Source: Clostridia bacterium (GTDB taxonomy: Bacteria; Bacillota_A; Clostridia; UMGS1883). From it: a stretch of 64,000 nucleotides of DNA. The notes under the pieces were generated by a model. It was not told the origin of the DNA. It saw only the letters and a program-made list of their open reading frames with translations, and ran no database searches. Below, in pieces: positions 25,313-33,418 of the stretch (its first letter is position 1; every line of letters starts with the position of its first letter). The position numbers and the translations under genes are program-made. The stretch covers positions 1-64,000 of the forward strand of contig JAFUJZ010000024.1 of the NCBI GenBank assembly GCA_017467965.1, read 5' to 3'.

Positions 25313-26167
25313 TTATTTTAAAATAAAATACAATAACACTATGATGCCCAGTACAATTCTGTACCAGCCGAACACTTTGAAATCGTGCTTTTTGATATAC
25401 CCCATCAAGAATTTGATTGCTATTACCGAAACCACAAACGCTACAATCATGCCCACAATAAGCACCATAAGCTCAATCTGTGTAAAATCAAAACCGAACT
25501 TTAAAAGCTTGAGTGCACTTGCACCAAACATAACTGGGATAGCCAAAAAGAAAGTGAACTCTGCAGCTAATTCTCTTGACGTGCCGATTAATATACCGCC
25601 AATAATCGTCGAGCCGGAGCGGCTTGTGCCGGGCACCAAGCTCAATACCTGAAAAACGCCTATCAAAAGCGCGTCTTTAAAGCTCAAGTCCTTAAGGCTT
25701 GCTATCCTCGGAGTACGTTTTTTATTGTAGTTTTCAATAAGTATAAATACCACGCCGTAGAAAATAAGTGCTATTGACACCACAATACCGTTATGTAAAT
25801 GTTCATCCATCCAGTCATCAAGAGGCAAGCCTATAATCATTGCAGGCAAGCATGCAATAACAATCTTAAACCACAAAACTATTTTGTCCATGTAGCAATA
25901 ATTGTTTAAAAGGCTATCCTTTGCGTTTTTGTCCCTGTTTTTCTTTGTATGGAAAGGCCACAGCTTACTCCAATAAAGCACTACAACAGCCAATATTGCA
26001 CCCAGCTGAATTACAACGTTGAACATTTCCATAAACTCAGCACTCTGCTTAAGCTTGACGAATTCATCAACCAGTATAAGATGCCCCGTACTGCTTATGG
26101 GAAGCCATTCGGTAATACCTTCAATAATACCAAGCAATATAACCTTAAACCATTCTGCTATATTCAC
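25313..26167 (-). CDS. uppP: Undecaprenyl-diphosphatase (BacA type)
   Basis: 284 residues, eight or so membrane helices. [19 protein letters not shown] and [10 protein letters not shown] are the two catalytic signatures that recycle the C55 lipid carrier for peptidoglycan synthesis. I chose the GTG at 26167 because AAGGGA/GGAGG lie just upstream and the resulting start matches relatives; the ATG at 26185 overlaps the ribosome site and has none of its own. Overproduction of this family gives bacitracin tolerance in other bacteria. Monocistronic with own promoter. Confidence 0.92.
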   Translation of the reverse strand: MNIAEWFKVILLGIIEGITEWLPISSTGHLILVDEFVKLKQSAEFMEMFNVVIQLGAILAVVVLYWSKLWPFHTKKNRDKNAKDSLLNNYCYMDKIVLWFKIVIACLPAMIIGLPLDDWMDEHLHNGIVVSIALIFYGVVFILIENYNKKRTPRIASLKDLSFKDALLIGVFQVLSLVPGTSRSGSTIIGGILIGTSRELAAEFTFFLAIPVMFGASALKLLKFGFDFTQIELMVLIVGMIVAFVVSVIAIKFLMGYIKKHDFKVFGWYRIVLGIIVLLYFILK

Positions 26168-26201
26168 TCTAATCCCTTCCTCCATGTTTTTGTACTAATA
26201 T

Positions 26202-26230
26202 AGTATACCATATTCACAGTAAAAGAACAA
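26202..26230 (-). promoter_or_regulatory. uppP promoter
   Basis: Minus strand: TTGTTC (26230-26225), 17-bp spacer, TATACT (26207-26202), 35 bases before the GTG start. Confidence 0.65.
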
Positions 26231-26247
26231 GATATATTTATAATAGA

Positions 26248-26272
26248 AAGATGCTGCTTAATGCAACATCTT
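26248..26272. repeat. Small hairpin with TTAA loop
   Basis: AAGATG (26248-26253) with CATCTT (26267-26272) and inner TGC/GCA around a TTAAT loop. It resembles the hairpin at 917-953 in its loop (TTGC-TTAA-GCAA pattern). No clear terminator tract on the plus side. Confidence 0.4.
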
Positions 26273-26311
26273 GTTTGTCTATGGAGACGCAAAATCGATG
26301 CAGAGTGAAAT

Positions 26312-26355
26312 AAAAGAGCTCTCGATTACTATGTGTACCTCAAGAGCTCTTTTTT
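26312..26355. terminator. Terminator of ylxM-ffh-rpsP-khpA operon
   Basis: AAAAGAGCTCT (26312-26322) with AGAGCTCTTTT (26343-26353), 20-nt loop, T tracts on both strands. It lies 28 bases beyond the khpA stop. Confidence 0.75.
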
Positions 26356-26382
26356 GCTATGCGCGATTTATGCAAGCAATTT

Positions 26383-26616
26383 TTATTCTACGATTTCAAC
26401 GGCAACCTTTTTGTTGTCCTTGTTTGCAGCGGCTTTCATAACTGTTCTGATAGCCTTTGCAATTCTGCCCTGACGGCCGATTACTTTGCCCATGTCGGAG
26501 GAAGCCACCTTTAAGGAAAGAAGGATTTCGCCGTCTTCCTTTTCAGTTTCTGTTATTTCAACTTCCATGGGTTTTTCAACCAAGGGGAGAACTATTGTCT
26601 TTAAAAGTTCTTTCAT
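26383..26616 (-). CDS. khpA: KH-domain RNA-binding protein KhpA
   Basis: 77 residues, one KH domain: SSDMGKVIGRQGRIAKAIRTVM holds the GxxG loop (GRQG). KhpA binds RNA, usually with KhpB/EloR, and affects cell division and elongation in Firmicutes. Its place after rpsP is the conserved Firmicute order; rimM, trmD and rplS, which often follow, are absent here. AAAGGA precedes the ATG. Confidence 0.92.
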   Translation of the reverse strand: MKELLKTIVLPLVEKPMEVEITETEKEDGEILLSLKVASSDMGKVIGRQGRIAKAIRTVMKAAANKDNKKVAVEIVE

Positions 26617-26754
26617 TTTCTTAGTCCTTTCGCCACAGTGACTTATTGGAAGTCATGTAAATTATTGCGGAAATTTCGTTCAGATTGTTCCTTTGAGTAT
26701 CGGGTGCTGTGCTTTTGCACCGCCCCGAGGTTCAAAGGGGTAATATGGACAAAA

Positions 26755-27000
26755 TTAACCAATAATTCCCTTCTTCTTAAGAAGAACCTTTACTGTATCT
26801 GTGGGCTGAGCACCCTTAGCCATCCACTGCTTAACCTTGTCAGCATCAACTGTGAATGTGGAAGGTTCTGTCATAGGATTGTAAGTACCTACTTCTTCGA
26901 TGAATCTGCCGTCACGGGGATAACGGGAATCTGCTACTACTACACGGTAGAAAGGAGCCTTCTTAGCACCCATTCTTCTAAGTCTGATTTTTACTGCCAT
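26755..27000 (-). CDS. rpsP: Ribosomal protein S16
   Basis: 81 residues. [20 protein letters not shown] and [21 protein letters not shown] are diagnostic. Start at 27000 with GAGGTG upstream; the track-like extension of five residues has no ribosome site. Second last gene of the ffh operon; the 138-base gap to khpA contains no gene. Confidence 0.97.
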   Translation of the reverse strand: MAVKIRLRRMGAKKAPFYRVVVADSRYPRDGRFIEEVGTYNPMTEPSTFTVDADKVKQWMAKGAQPTDTVKVLLKKKGIIG

Positions 27001-27062
27001 TTTAATACACCTCATTAAATAAAAATTTTTTATAGTAAACCGGGCTTTTGCCCTAATTTAAA

Positions 27063-28388
27063 TCAAAAGGGGAATCTCATTTTCTTGAGTTTTTTCGGGT
27101 CGGAGAACATTTTCATCATTTTTCTCATCTGCTCAAACTGCTTAAGGAGCTGATTTACTTCAAAAACCTCTGTACCGCTACCCTTTGCGATACGCTGTTT
27201 TCTGCTGTGGTTAATGATGTCGGGGTTTTCCCTCTCCTTTTGGGTCATCGACTTGATAATAGCCTCAATATGTGCCATTTTCTTTTCGTCGACCTTTGCA
27301 TTTTTGAGTGCCTTAGAATCAACACCCGGGAGAAGCTTTAACATGTTTTCCAAAGGACCCATGTTTTTCATTTGCTCGAGCTGTTCAAGATAATCGTTAA
27401 GGTCAAAGGTCTGTTCCTTGATTTTCTTTTCAAGCTCAATTGCCTTTTTCTCATCGATAGCTGCCTGTGCTTTATCAATAAGGCTCAAAACGTCGCCCAT
27501 GCCCAGAATTCTCGATGCCATGCGGTCGGGATAGAAGGGATCAAGGTCTGTAAGCTTTTCGCCCATACCTGCAAACTTGATAGGCTTGCCTGTTACCGCC
27601 TTTACGCTCAGCGCCGCACCGCCACGAGTATCACCGTCAAGCTTTGTGAGCACAAGTGCATCGATACCTAACTGCTCGTTAAAGCTTTCGGCAACGTTTA
27701 CCGCATCCTGACCTGCCATAGAGTCAATTACCAAAAGTATTTCCGCAGGATGAGTTTCATTTTTTATATCAACAAGCTCGTTCATAAGAGTTTCATCAAT
27801 ATGAAGTCGACCTGCTGTATCCAAAATTATAGTGTCATACTTTGACAAATCGCAGTTTTTAACTGCTTTTTTTGCAATGTTGACCGGGTTCTTTTCGTCG
27901 TAGTCTGCGTATACATCACAGCCTACCTGACTACCTACAACCTCGAGCTGCTTGATAGCCGCGGGACGATAAACGTCACAGCCTACCAACAAAACTCTCT
28001 TTCCGCCCTTTTTTAAAAGCGCACCGAGCTTTGCCGATGTGGTTGTTTTACCTGCACCCTGCAAGCCGACCATCATATAAACCGTCGGAGGCTTGGGAGA
28101 CACAGTCAATTTGCTCACATTGCCGCCCATAAGCTCAGTGAGCTCATCGCGTACAATTTTGATAATCTGCTGACCGGGAGTAAGACTCTCCAGCACCTGA
28201 CTGCCTACTGCTTTTTCAAAGACTCTTTTTTCAAAGTCCTTGACAACCTTGAAGCTTACGTCAGCCTCTAAAAGTGCCAGTCTGACTTCTCGCATGGCTT
28301 CCTTCAAGTCTTTTTCGGAAACCTTACCCTTGCCCGTCAGCTTTTTAAAGGTATTCTGTAGTTTTTCGCCGAGGGACTCAAAAGCCAT
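27063..28388 (-). CDS. ffh: Signal recognition particle protein Ffh
   Basis: 441 residues: N domain (1-85), G domain with GLQGAGKTTTSAKLG (P loop), DVYRPAAIKQL, DTAGRLH and TKLDGDTRGGAAL, and a methionine-rich M domain (about 320-441, ending QMRKMMKMFSDPKKLKK). It targets nascent membrane proteins to FtsY with 4.5S RNA. Downstream of ylxM by 17 bases, classic operon order. Confidence 0.97.
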   Translation of the reverse strand: MAFESLGEKLQNTFKKLTGKGKVSEKDLKEAMREVRLALLEADVSFKVVKDFEKRVFEKAVGSQVLESLTPGQQIIKIVRDELTELMGGNVSKLTVSPKPPTVYMMVGLQGAGKTTTSAKLGALLKKGGKRVLLVGCDVYRPAAIKQLEVVGSQVGCDVYADYDEKNPVNIAKKAVKNCDLSKYDTIILDTAGRLHIDETLMNELVDIKNETHPAEILLVIDSMAGQDAVNVAESFNEQLGIDALVLTKLDGDTRGGAALSVKAVTGKPIKFAGMGEKLTDLDPFYPDRMASRILGMGDVLSLIDKAQAAIDEKKAIELEKKIKEQTFDLNDYLEQLEQMKNMGPLENMLKLLPGVDSKALKNAKVDEKKMAHIEAIIKSMTQKERENPDIINHSRKQRIAKGSGTEVFEVNQLLKQFEQMRKMMKMFSDPKKLKKMRFPF

Positions 28389-28405
28389 TTACCTCTTCCT
28401 TTCTG

Positions 28406-28753
28406 TCATCTGAGTTTTTGTGCGGAGGTAACAATATCGCCTGCAAGAGTGTCGATAGTTTTGTTACTCCATGCGCCAAGGTTAATCTGTCTTATCTTTG
28501 CGGCGTTTTCTTCGATTTTTTCAATGAGTTTTGTTTTCTCGTACAAGCCGAGCTTTTCCTCATATAAATCCAAAAGCTCCTCGCCGCGCTTTATAAAATC
28601 TCTCACACCCTGACGGCTTATGCCTGTATTTTCGGCAATCTCACCTAAAGAAAGATCCTCGTCATAGTAGTATTCCATTGTGTCAAGCTGTTTTTCTGTT
28701 AAAAGTGCTCCGTATATTGACAAAAGGGCACTGTATCTGAGATTTTTTTCCAT
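28406..28753 (-). CDS. ylxM: YlxM/p13-family helix-turn-helix protein (UPF0122)
   Basis: 115 residues. DTMEYYYDEDLSLGEIAENTGISRQGV is a sigma-70 region 4-like helix-turn-helix, followed by a coiled-coil tail. YlxM relatives associate with the SRP pathway and always precede ffh. Promoter lies 44 bases upstream. Confidence 0.9.
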   Translation of the reverse strand: MEKNLRYSALLSIYGALLTEKQLDTMEYYYDEDLSLGEIAENTGISRQGVRDFIKRGEELLDLYEEKLGLYEKTKLIEKIEENAAKIRQINLGAWSNKTIDTLAGDIVTSAQKLR

Positions 28754-28796
28754 AATTTACACCTCGTGTAAAGCATTTTAACTTTACATCTCTGCT

Positions 28797-28825
28797 ATTT
28801 TACACTACATTACCCCTCCTGTCAA
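28797..28825 (-). promoter_or_regulatory. Promoter of ylxM-ffh operon
   Basis: Minus strand: TTGACA (28825-28820), 17-bp spacer, TAAAAT (28802-28797). Confidence 0.78.
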
Positions 28826-28868
28826 GTGTTTTTTTCGATAATTTTTCACCTTTATTCGTCCTTATCGG

Positions 28869-28897
28869 TTGCATAATTTGTCACTTTTTGATATAAT
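28869..28897 (+). promoter_or_regulatory. ispE promoter
   Basis: TTGCAT (28869-28874), 17-bp spacer, TATAAT (28892-28897), 31 bases before the start codon. Confidence 0.7.
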
Positions 28898-28928
28898 TTA
28901 TATAATATTATTGAATCGAGGGATTATG

Positions 28929-29798
28929 ATGGATAATCTTACAGTAAAGGCTTTTGCAAAAATCAATCTATCGCTTGATGTATTGGGCACTCTTCCCAAT
29001 GGCTATCACGAGGTCAAAATGGTTATGCAGACAGTTTCGCTGTTTGATACGGTTGAGCTTACAAAAAAGGACGAGGGCATCAGCTTGGGCTGTTCGTTAA
29101 AGTTTTTGCCCACAGGACCCGAAAACCTTGCATACCGTGCCGCAGAGGCGTTTTTCCGTGAAAGCGGTATATCGGGCGGTGTAGATATTTATCTTAAAAA
29201 GCATATTCCCGTTGGGGCAGGCTTGGCAGGAGGCAGTAGCAATGCGGCGGCTGTGCTCACAGGTCTTAACCGTCTTTATGACGCACACCTTTCAACACAC
29301 AAGCTTTGTGAAATCGGCAAAACATTAGGTGCCGACGTACCCTACTGCATTATAGGCGGCACACGCCTTGCAGAAGGCATCGGCGAAAAGTTATCTCCTC
29401 TTCCCAGACTTCCGAGATGCTACATTGTGCTTGTAAAGCCTCCGTTTTCAATTTCTACAAAATGGGCATACGATAACATTGACTCATGCCCCGACATTGT
29501 TCATCCCCCCACTGACAAGCTTATCGAAGCGTTGCATAATTGTGATATCCATGCAATATGTAATAATATGGGCAATGTATTGGAGGATGTAAGCATCGCT
29601 CACCACCCCATTCTCAGTGAAGTGAAGGAAAACCTTATCTCTTTAGGTGCAATCGGTGCACAGATGTCCGGCAGCGGCCCTACAGTTTTTGGCATTTTTG
29701 AAGACGAGGAAAAAGCCCGTGCCGCTAAAGATATTTTATGGAAAAAATATAAAACGGCGTACGTTTGCCGCGGTATAAACCCCTCAAACAGACGATAG
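28929..29798 (+). CDS. ispE: 4-diphosphocytidyl-2-C-methyl-D-erythritol kinase
   Basis: 289 residues, GHMP kinase of the MEP isoprenoid pathway. VKAFAKINLSLDVLG (substrate Lys), PVGAGLAGGSSNAAAVL (ATP loop) and QMSGSGPTVFGIF (motif 3) are present. Two ATGs are adjacent; 28929 has better spacing from GAGGGA. A longer open frame begins in the promoter and is rejected. The lyase gene follows 11 bases later. Confidence 0.94.
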   Translation: MDNLTVKAFAKINLSLDVLGTLPNGYHEVKMVMQTVSLFDTVELTKKDEGISLGCSLKFLPTGPENLAYRAAEAFFRESGISGGVDIYLKKHIPVGAGLAGGSSNAAAVLTGLNRLYDAHLSTHKLCEIGKTLGADVPYCIIGGTRLAEGIGEKLSPLPRLPRCYIVLVKPPFSISTKWAYDNIDSCPDIVHPPTDKLIEALHNCDIHAICNNMGNVLEDVSIAHHPILSEVKENLISLGAIGAQMSGSGPTVFGIFEDEEKARAAKDILWKKYKTAYVCRGINPSNRR

Positions 29799-29809
29799 GA
29801 GATTGAAAA

Positions 29810-32437
29810 GTGCAGCTTTCAGAATTTTTCAGTATTTTTAATCTTAATACTCCCAACATGGAAAAGGTGAACTATTACGTTTGTTCAAACGATTTTCAGA
29901 GTGCGAAGCGTGAGCTTTTGAACTATTTCATCTTCCGAAAAAAGAACCGCCTTTCCTCTTCTGAGCCTATACGTGAAAGCGACCGCAATTTTTCACAGGC
30001 TTACATTTCCCGTCATTTTATTCTCTCGGGTCCTAATGAGGCTGATTTGTACTTATCCTCCATGTTTTTGTCCGGCAGTGAAGAATATACAACAATGGAC
30101 GTTTTGCCCTTTATACGTGAAAAACTTTCGTTTATGATAATGAGCAGACAAAAGGACAATAACGGTGCACTTTTATATTCGCCGTCGTCTATTTTTCCGC
30201 CCTATATTCTCATAACCGACAACGAAGGACAGGAAATTAAAATCGCTCCCGAAAAATACGCATACATATCCTCAGCGTCTCCTCATGCACCGCTTTCAGA
30301 GGAGGATATTTACGAAATATGCGAGGAAAGCGACGACCCTTCTTCCCCCTACGGCGAGCATACAGGCAGGGTTTATCTTGGCTTTGATTTTTCAAAAATC
30401 GATCTTTCTCTCATTAAGTCTGCCCGTTTTTGTGCCAAAATCACTCTTCCCTCATGTGAAATGAAGGAGCTGTTGTTTTTTAATATAAACGACTATTCAT
30501 GGCAGAACAATCTCACATGGGCAAACGTCAAGGGCAATGTATATTCGTACGAGTCCTCCCCAACAGGTCCCGAATGGATACAGCCCGAATATGCCGATAG
30601 CGAGTATCTTAACGTTACCTGCCGCTTCTGGTTTGCACGGCCTATGGCATACCAGTATCTGTCTGACGTTGAAAAGAATGCAGTATACGGCGAAAAACTT
30701 CTTTTCCTTATGGATGCCTTTTCGTCAAAAAAAGAAGGTGGCTTCAACCGCGTGCTTGAAACGGGCGAAAGACTTTCGAATTTTGCCTCTGTGCTCAATG
30801 CACTTGTTGATACGCCGGCTATGACGCCCGATTATCTTATATCCATTTTGTGGATGATGTATCGGGATATGAAGCATCTTATCGAAAACCCTGATTTAGG
30901 CTGGAGCAACTGGGCGGTAGTACGCACTAGCGGACTGAGTAAGGCTATAGATTTCCTCCCGGAGCTAAAAGAGCACGAAGAATGGAAATCACATACCCGA
31001 AATATCATGAACGACCTTTTGGACAAAATGTACTCACCTGACTTTTCGTTCCGTGAATCGGGGCTTGCATATTCGTTCTGGTGTCTTAGTTTGTTTAGTT
31101 CGGCGTTTTATTCTGCCGAATTAAATAACGACCCTTACAGTGCATTCATGCGCAGTCGTCTTGAAAAGATTTTTGACGCATCAATCGACGCACTTTATCC
31201 CAATTTTTATGATACAAATATAGGTGATAGTAACTACAACGACAAAACAGGGTACCTCCGTGAGCTGAGTAATCTCTTTTCAACAAAAAAGCTCAAGGCA
31301 TTTGTTGCGGGGTCAAATGACCAGTCAGTGCCCGCATCTATGGCATACCCCTACTCCGGCAGCGTTATTATGCGAAACGGCTTTGATAGGGATAAATCTG
31401 TTTATCTTGCCCTTCATGCGCTCAAATTTGACGGTCATGCCCACGACGATTTAGGCAACCTTATCCTTTATGCATACAACCGTCCGCTTGTATGTGATAC
31501 GGGCAGATACGGCTATTCACACACGAGCATCGGCGATTATCTTAAGAGTGCCCGTGCACACAACACGGTGGAAATTGAAGGGGTAAAATACCTCCCCCAT
31601 TCAAAGAGCAATGCAAATATTGACCGCTTTGTATCAAATTCCGCCTTTGACTTTGCGACGGTTTCATTTAACCCCTGTGAGGGCGTGCATCACGTACGCC
31701 GTGTGCTTTTTGTGAAAAATAATCCCTTTGCAATAGTCAGCGACTTTATCCAATCCGAGGAAGAGATAAAGATTAATCAGAACTGGCATTTTATGCCCCA
31801 AAGTAATTTAGCGGTAGATTTTAACAATCATATCAAAACCGACTTTAAAGAAGGTGCAAACATTAAAATAGTTTGTCCCGACTCCTGCATTGCAACAATC
31901 GAAGATGATATTTTTTCCTCAGGCTACGGCATGGCAGAGGCGTCTGAGAGGGCATCGTTTACTAAATTTGGCTCTGATTTATCTCTGACAACGCTTCTTT
32001 TGCCGTACACCGAGTCTGAGCCTAAGGTTTCGGCAGTGTCTTTATCTTCAACAGAGGCATCATCTGCGGCAGTTTTTGATATCAATACCACACGCGGTGT
32101 GTTCTATGTCAAAAATACTGATTGTGAAAATTTTGCTTTCTACTCCTTTGACGGAGATATGGCTTATATTTCCGGTGACCGTATATTTATTTCCGGCGGC
32201 AAAAAATTCATTGCAAACTCTGTTACGGTCATTGAAAGCCCCGACACAATAAACGATATGAGCGTACGCATATCAGGCGGCATTGTGGAGATTGAAAGCT
32301 CTTCTCTTTTGCCATCTACAAAACGCGAGGAAGCCGTGAAAATTTACTCACCTAAAACAACTCATGTACTCTTAAATGGCAAATCCGTGCCGTTTACATT
32401 GTATTCAGATTACGTGTATGCAGTAAAATCTAAATAA
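29810..32437 (+). CDS. Heparinase II/III-like polysaccharide lyase, apparently intracellular
   Basis: 875 residues from a GTG preceded by AGGAG. The central FDGHAHDDLGNLILYAYNRP (about residues 539-560) and RYGYSHTSIGDYL with SARAHNTVEIEG (about 566-592) are the hallmark histidine and tyrosine motifs of heparinase II/III-fold lyases. An alpha/alpha-toroid should occupy about 280-520 and beta-sandwich modules the rest. No signal peptide is seen, so it likely acts on imported uronate oligosaccharides, or the export route is unusual. No uronate-catabolism or transporter genes adjoin it; its partner ispE is unrelated. Exact PL family is not determined. Confidence 0.8.
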   Translation: MQLSEFFSIFNLNTPNMEKVNYYVCSNDFQSAKRELLNYFIFRKKNRLSSSEPIRESDRNFSQAYISRHFILSGPNEADLYLSSMFLSGSEEYTTMDVLPFIREKLSFMIMSRQKDNNGALLYSPSSIFPPYILITDNEGQEIKIAPEKYAYISSASPHAPLSEEDIYEICEESDDPSSPYGEHTGRVYLGFDFSKIDLSLIKSARFCAKITLPSCEMKELLFFNINDYSWQNNLTWANVKGNVYSYESSPTGPEWIQPEYADSEYLNVTCRFWFARPMAYQYLSDVEKNAVYGEKLLFLMDAFSSKKEGGFNRVLETGERLSNFASVLNALVDTPAMTPDYLISILWMMYRDMKHLIENPDLGWSNWAVVRTSGLSKAIDFLPELKEHEEWKSHTRNIMNDLLDKMYSPDFSFRESGLAYSFWCLSLFSSAFYSAELNNDPYSAFMRSRLEKIFDASIDALYPNFYDTNIGDSNYNDKTGYLRELSNLFSTKKLKAFVAGSNDQSVPASMAYPYSGSVIMRNGFDRDKSVYLALHALKFDGHAHDDLGNLILYAYNRPLVCDTGRYGYSHTSIGDYLKSARAHNTVEIEGVKYLPHSKSNANIDRFVSNSAFDFATVSFNPCEGVHHVRRVLFVKNNPFAIVSDFIQSEEEIKINQNWHFMPQSNLAVDFNNHIKTDFKEGANIKIVCPDSCIATIEDDIFSSGYGMAEASERASFTKFGSDLSLTTLLLPYTESEPKVSAVSLSSTEASSAAVFDINTTRGVFYVKNTDCENFAFYSFDGDMAYISGDRIFISGGKKFIANSVTVIESPDTINDMSVRISGGIVEIESSSLLPSTKREEAVKIYSPKTTHVLLNGKSVPFTLYSDYVYAVKSK

Positions 32438-32476
32438 AAATAACAGCAAGGCGTTGCCTTGCTGTTATTTTTATTT
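32436..32476. terminator. Terminator of ispE-lyase unit
   Basis: 17-bp stem (32436-32452 with 32456-32472), loop GTT, T5. It begins within the lyase stop codon and can also end the minus-strand HMA gene. Confidence 0.88.
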
Positions 32477-32483
32477 AGATTTT

Positions 32484-32711
32484 TTAAAACAAACCTTTTT
32501 TAACCTTTACTTCGATAGGCTTAAAGCCTGCAAGCTCCACACAATCCATAAGTGCCTTGTCAACTACATTGCCCTCAAGCTTAAGGGTTGCACATTTATT
32601 TTTAAGGTCGATTTTGCAGCTTTCAACACCAACCATTTTTTCAAAAGCCTCTTTCATGCTCTTTGCACAGCCTTCGCACATCATGCCTTCAATATAAACT
32701 ATCTTTTTCAA
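32484..32711 (-). CDS. Heavy-metal-associated (CopZ-like) domain protein
   Basis: 75 residues. IEGMMCEGCAKSMKEAFEK is the GMxCxxC metal loop and first helix of a ferredoxin-like HMA domain. I place the start at a TTG (32711) with GGAGGG upstream; the longer version begins inside that ribosome site. A small soluble copper or zinc carrier is likely, but no P-type ATPase or metal regulator adjoins. Confidence 0.82.
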   Translation of the reverse strand: MKKIVYIEGMMCEGCAKSMKEAFEKMVGVESCKIDLKNKCATLKLEGNVVDKALMDCVELAGFKPIEVKVKKGLF

Positions 32712-32817
32712 AAAATCACCCTCCAAAAAAACATTAACTTTATCTTTTGAGGTATTATATCATATCTTTACCGATTTTTCAATAATAATATTACGAAGCT
32801 TTTTTGGAGTGAGTCAA

Positions 32818-33405
32818 TTGAAAAATCCTGTACAAATACACCCGTCAACCCTTGTATTTTTCACCATAATGTTTTTCACGCCTTACAAAAGCCGTTTCTT
32901 TGTTCTTTATTTTTTTATTTTACTTCATGAACTTACGCATATGCTCACAGCATTAATCCTCGGTGAAAAAATTTATAAAATACATCTTTTGCCCTTTGGC
33001 TGTATGCTCTCTTTATCAAGTGTGCCGTCAAATGCAAAAAGCCTTATTATTGCACTCTCGGGACCGCTTTTTAACATTTTAATGTTTGCGTTTGGGATTT
33101 TTCCTCGTGAAAACCTGACCCTTGCGCTTTTCAACCTTATTCCCGTATTGCCTCTTGACGGCGGCGTTATCTCAGGGGTGCTTTTTCCGCGTTTTTCTTT
33201 GTTGTTTTCGGTTTTGTCTGTTGTCGGATTGAGCATATTTTGTGTTGTAAGCCGCAAAAATCCCCTTCTTCCTATAACACTTTTTATAGTTCTTGTCATC
33301 TCGGAAAAGAATAAAATCGAAAAAAAAATCAATTCACGCGTTATAACTCATTTTTTTGTTGAAAAAAAGGCAGAAAAATTATATAATACAATAGATAAAT
33401 TATGA
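32818..33405 (+). CDS. M50 intramembrane metalloprotease, SpoIVFB-like
   Basis: 195 residues, hydrophobic. ILLHELTHMLTALILG has the HExxH zinc site and FNLIPVLPLDGG is the NPDG-type third ligand motif with the SpoIVFB sequence. SpoIVFB cleaves pro-sigma-K in the forespore outer membrane. No SpoIVFA gene is beside it. The next two genes (B12-binding radical SAM and its DUF2344 partner) regularly follow spoIVFB in clostridia. A TTG at 32818 with GGAG 8 bases upstream is preferred to the GTG at 32809, which overlaps that site. Confidence 0.82.
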   Translation: MKNPVQIHPSTLVFFTIMFFTPYKSRFFVLYFFILLHELTHMLTALILGEKIYKIHLLPFGCMLSLSSVPSNAKSLIIALSGPLFNILMFAFGIFPRENLTLALFNLIPVLPLDGGVISGVLFPRFSLLFSVLSVVGLSIFCVVSRKNPLLPITLFIVLVISEKNKIEKKINSRVITHFFVEKKAEKLYNTIDKL

Positions 33406-33418
33406 AAGGAAATAAACT

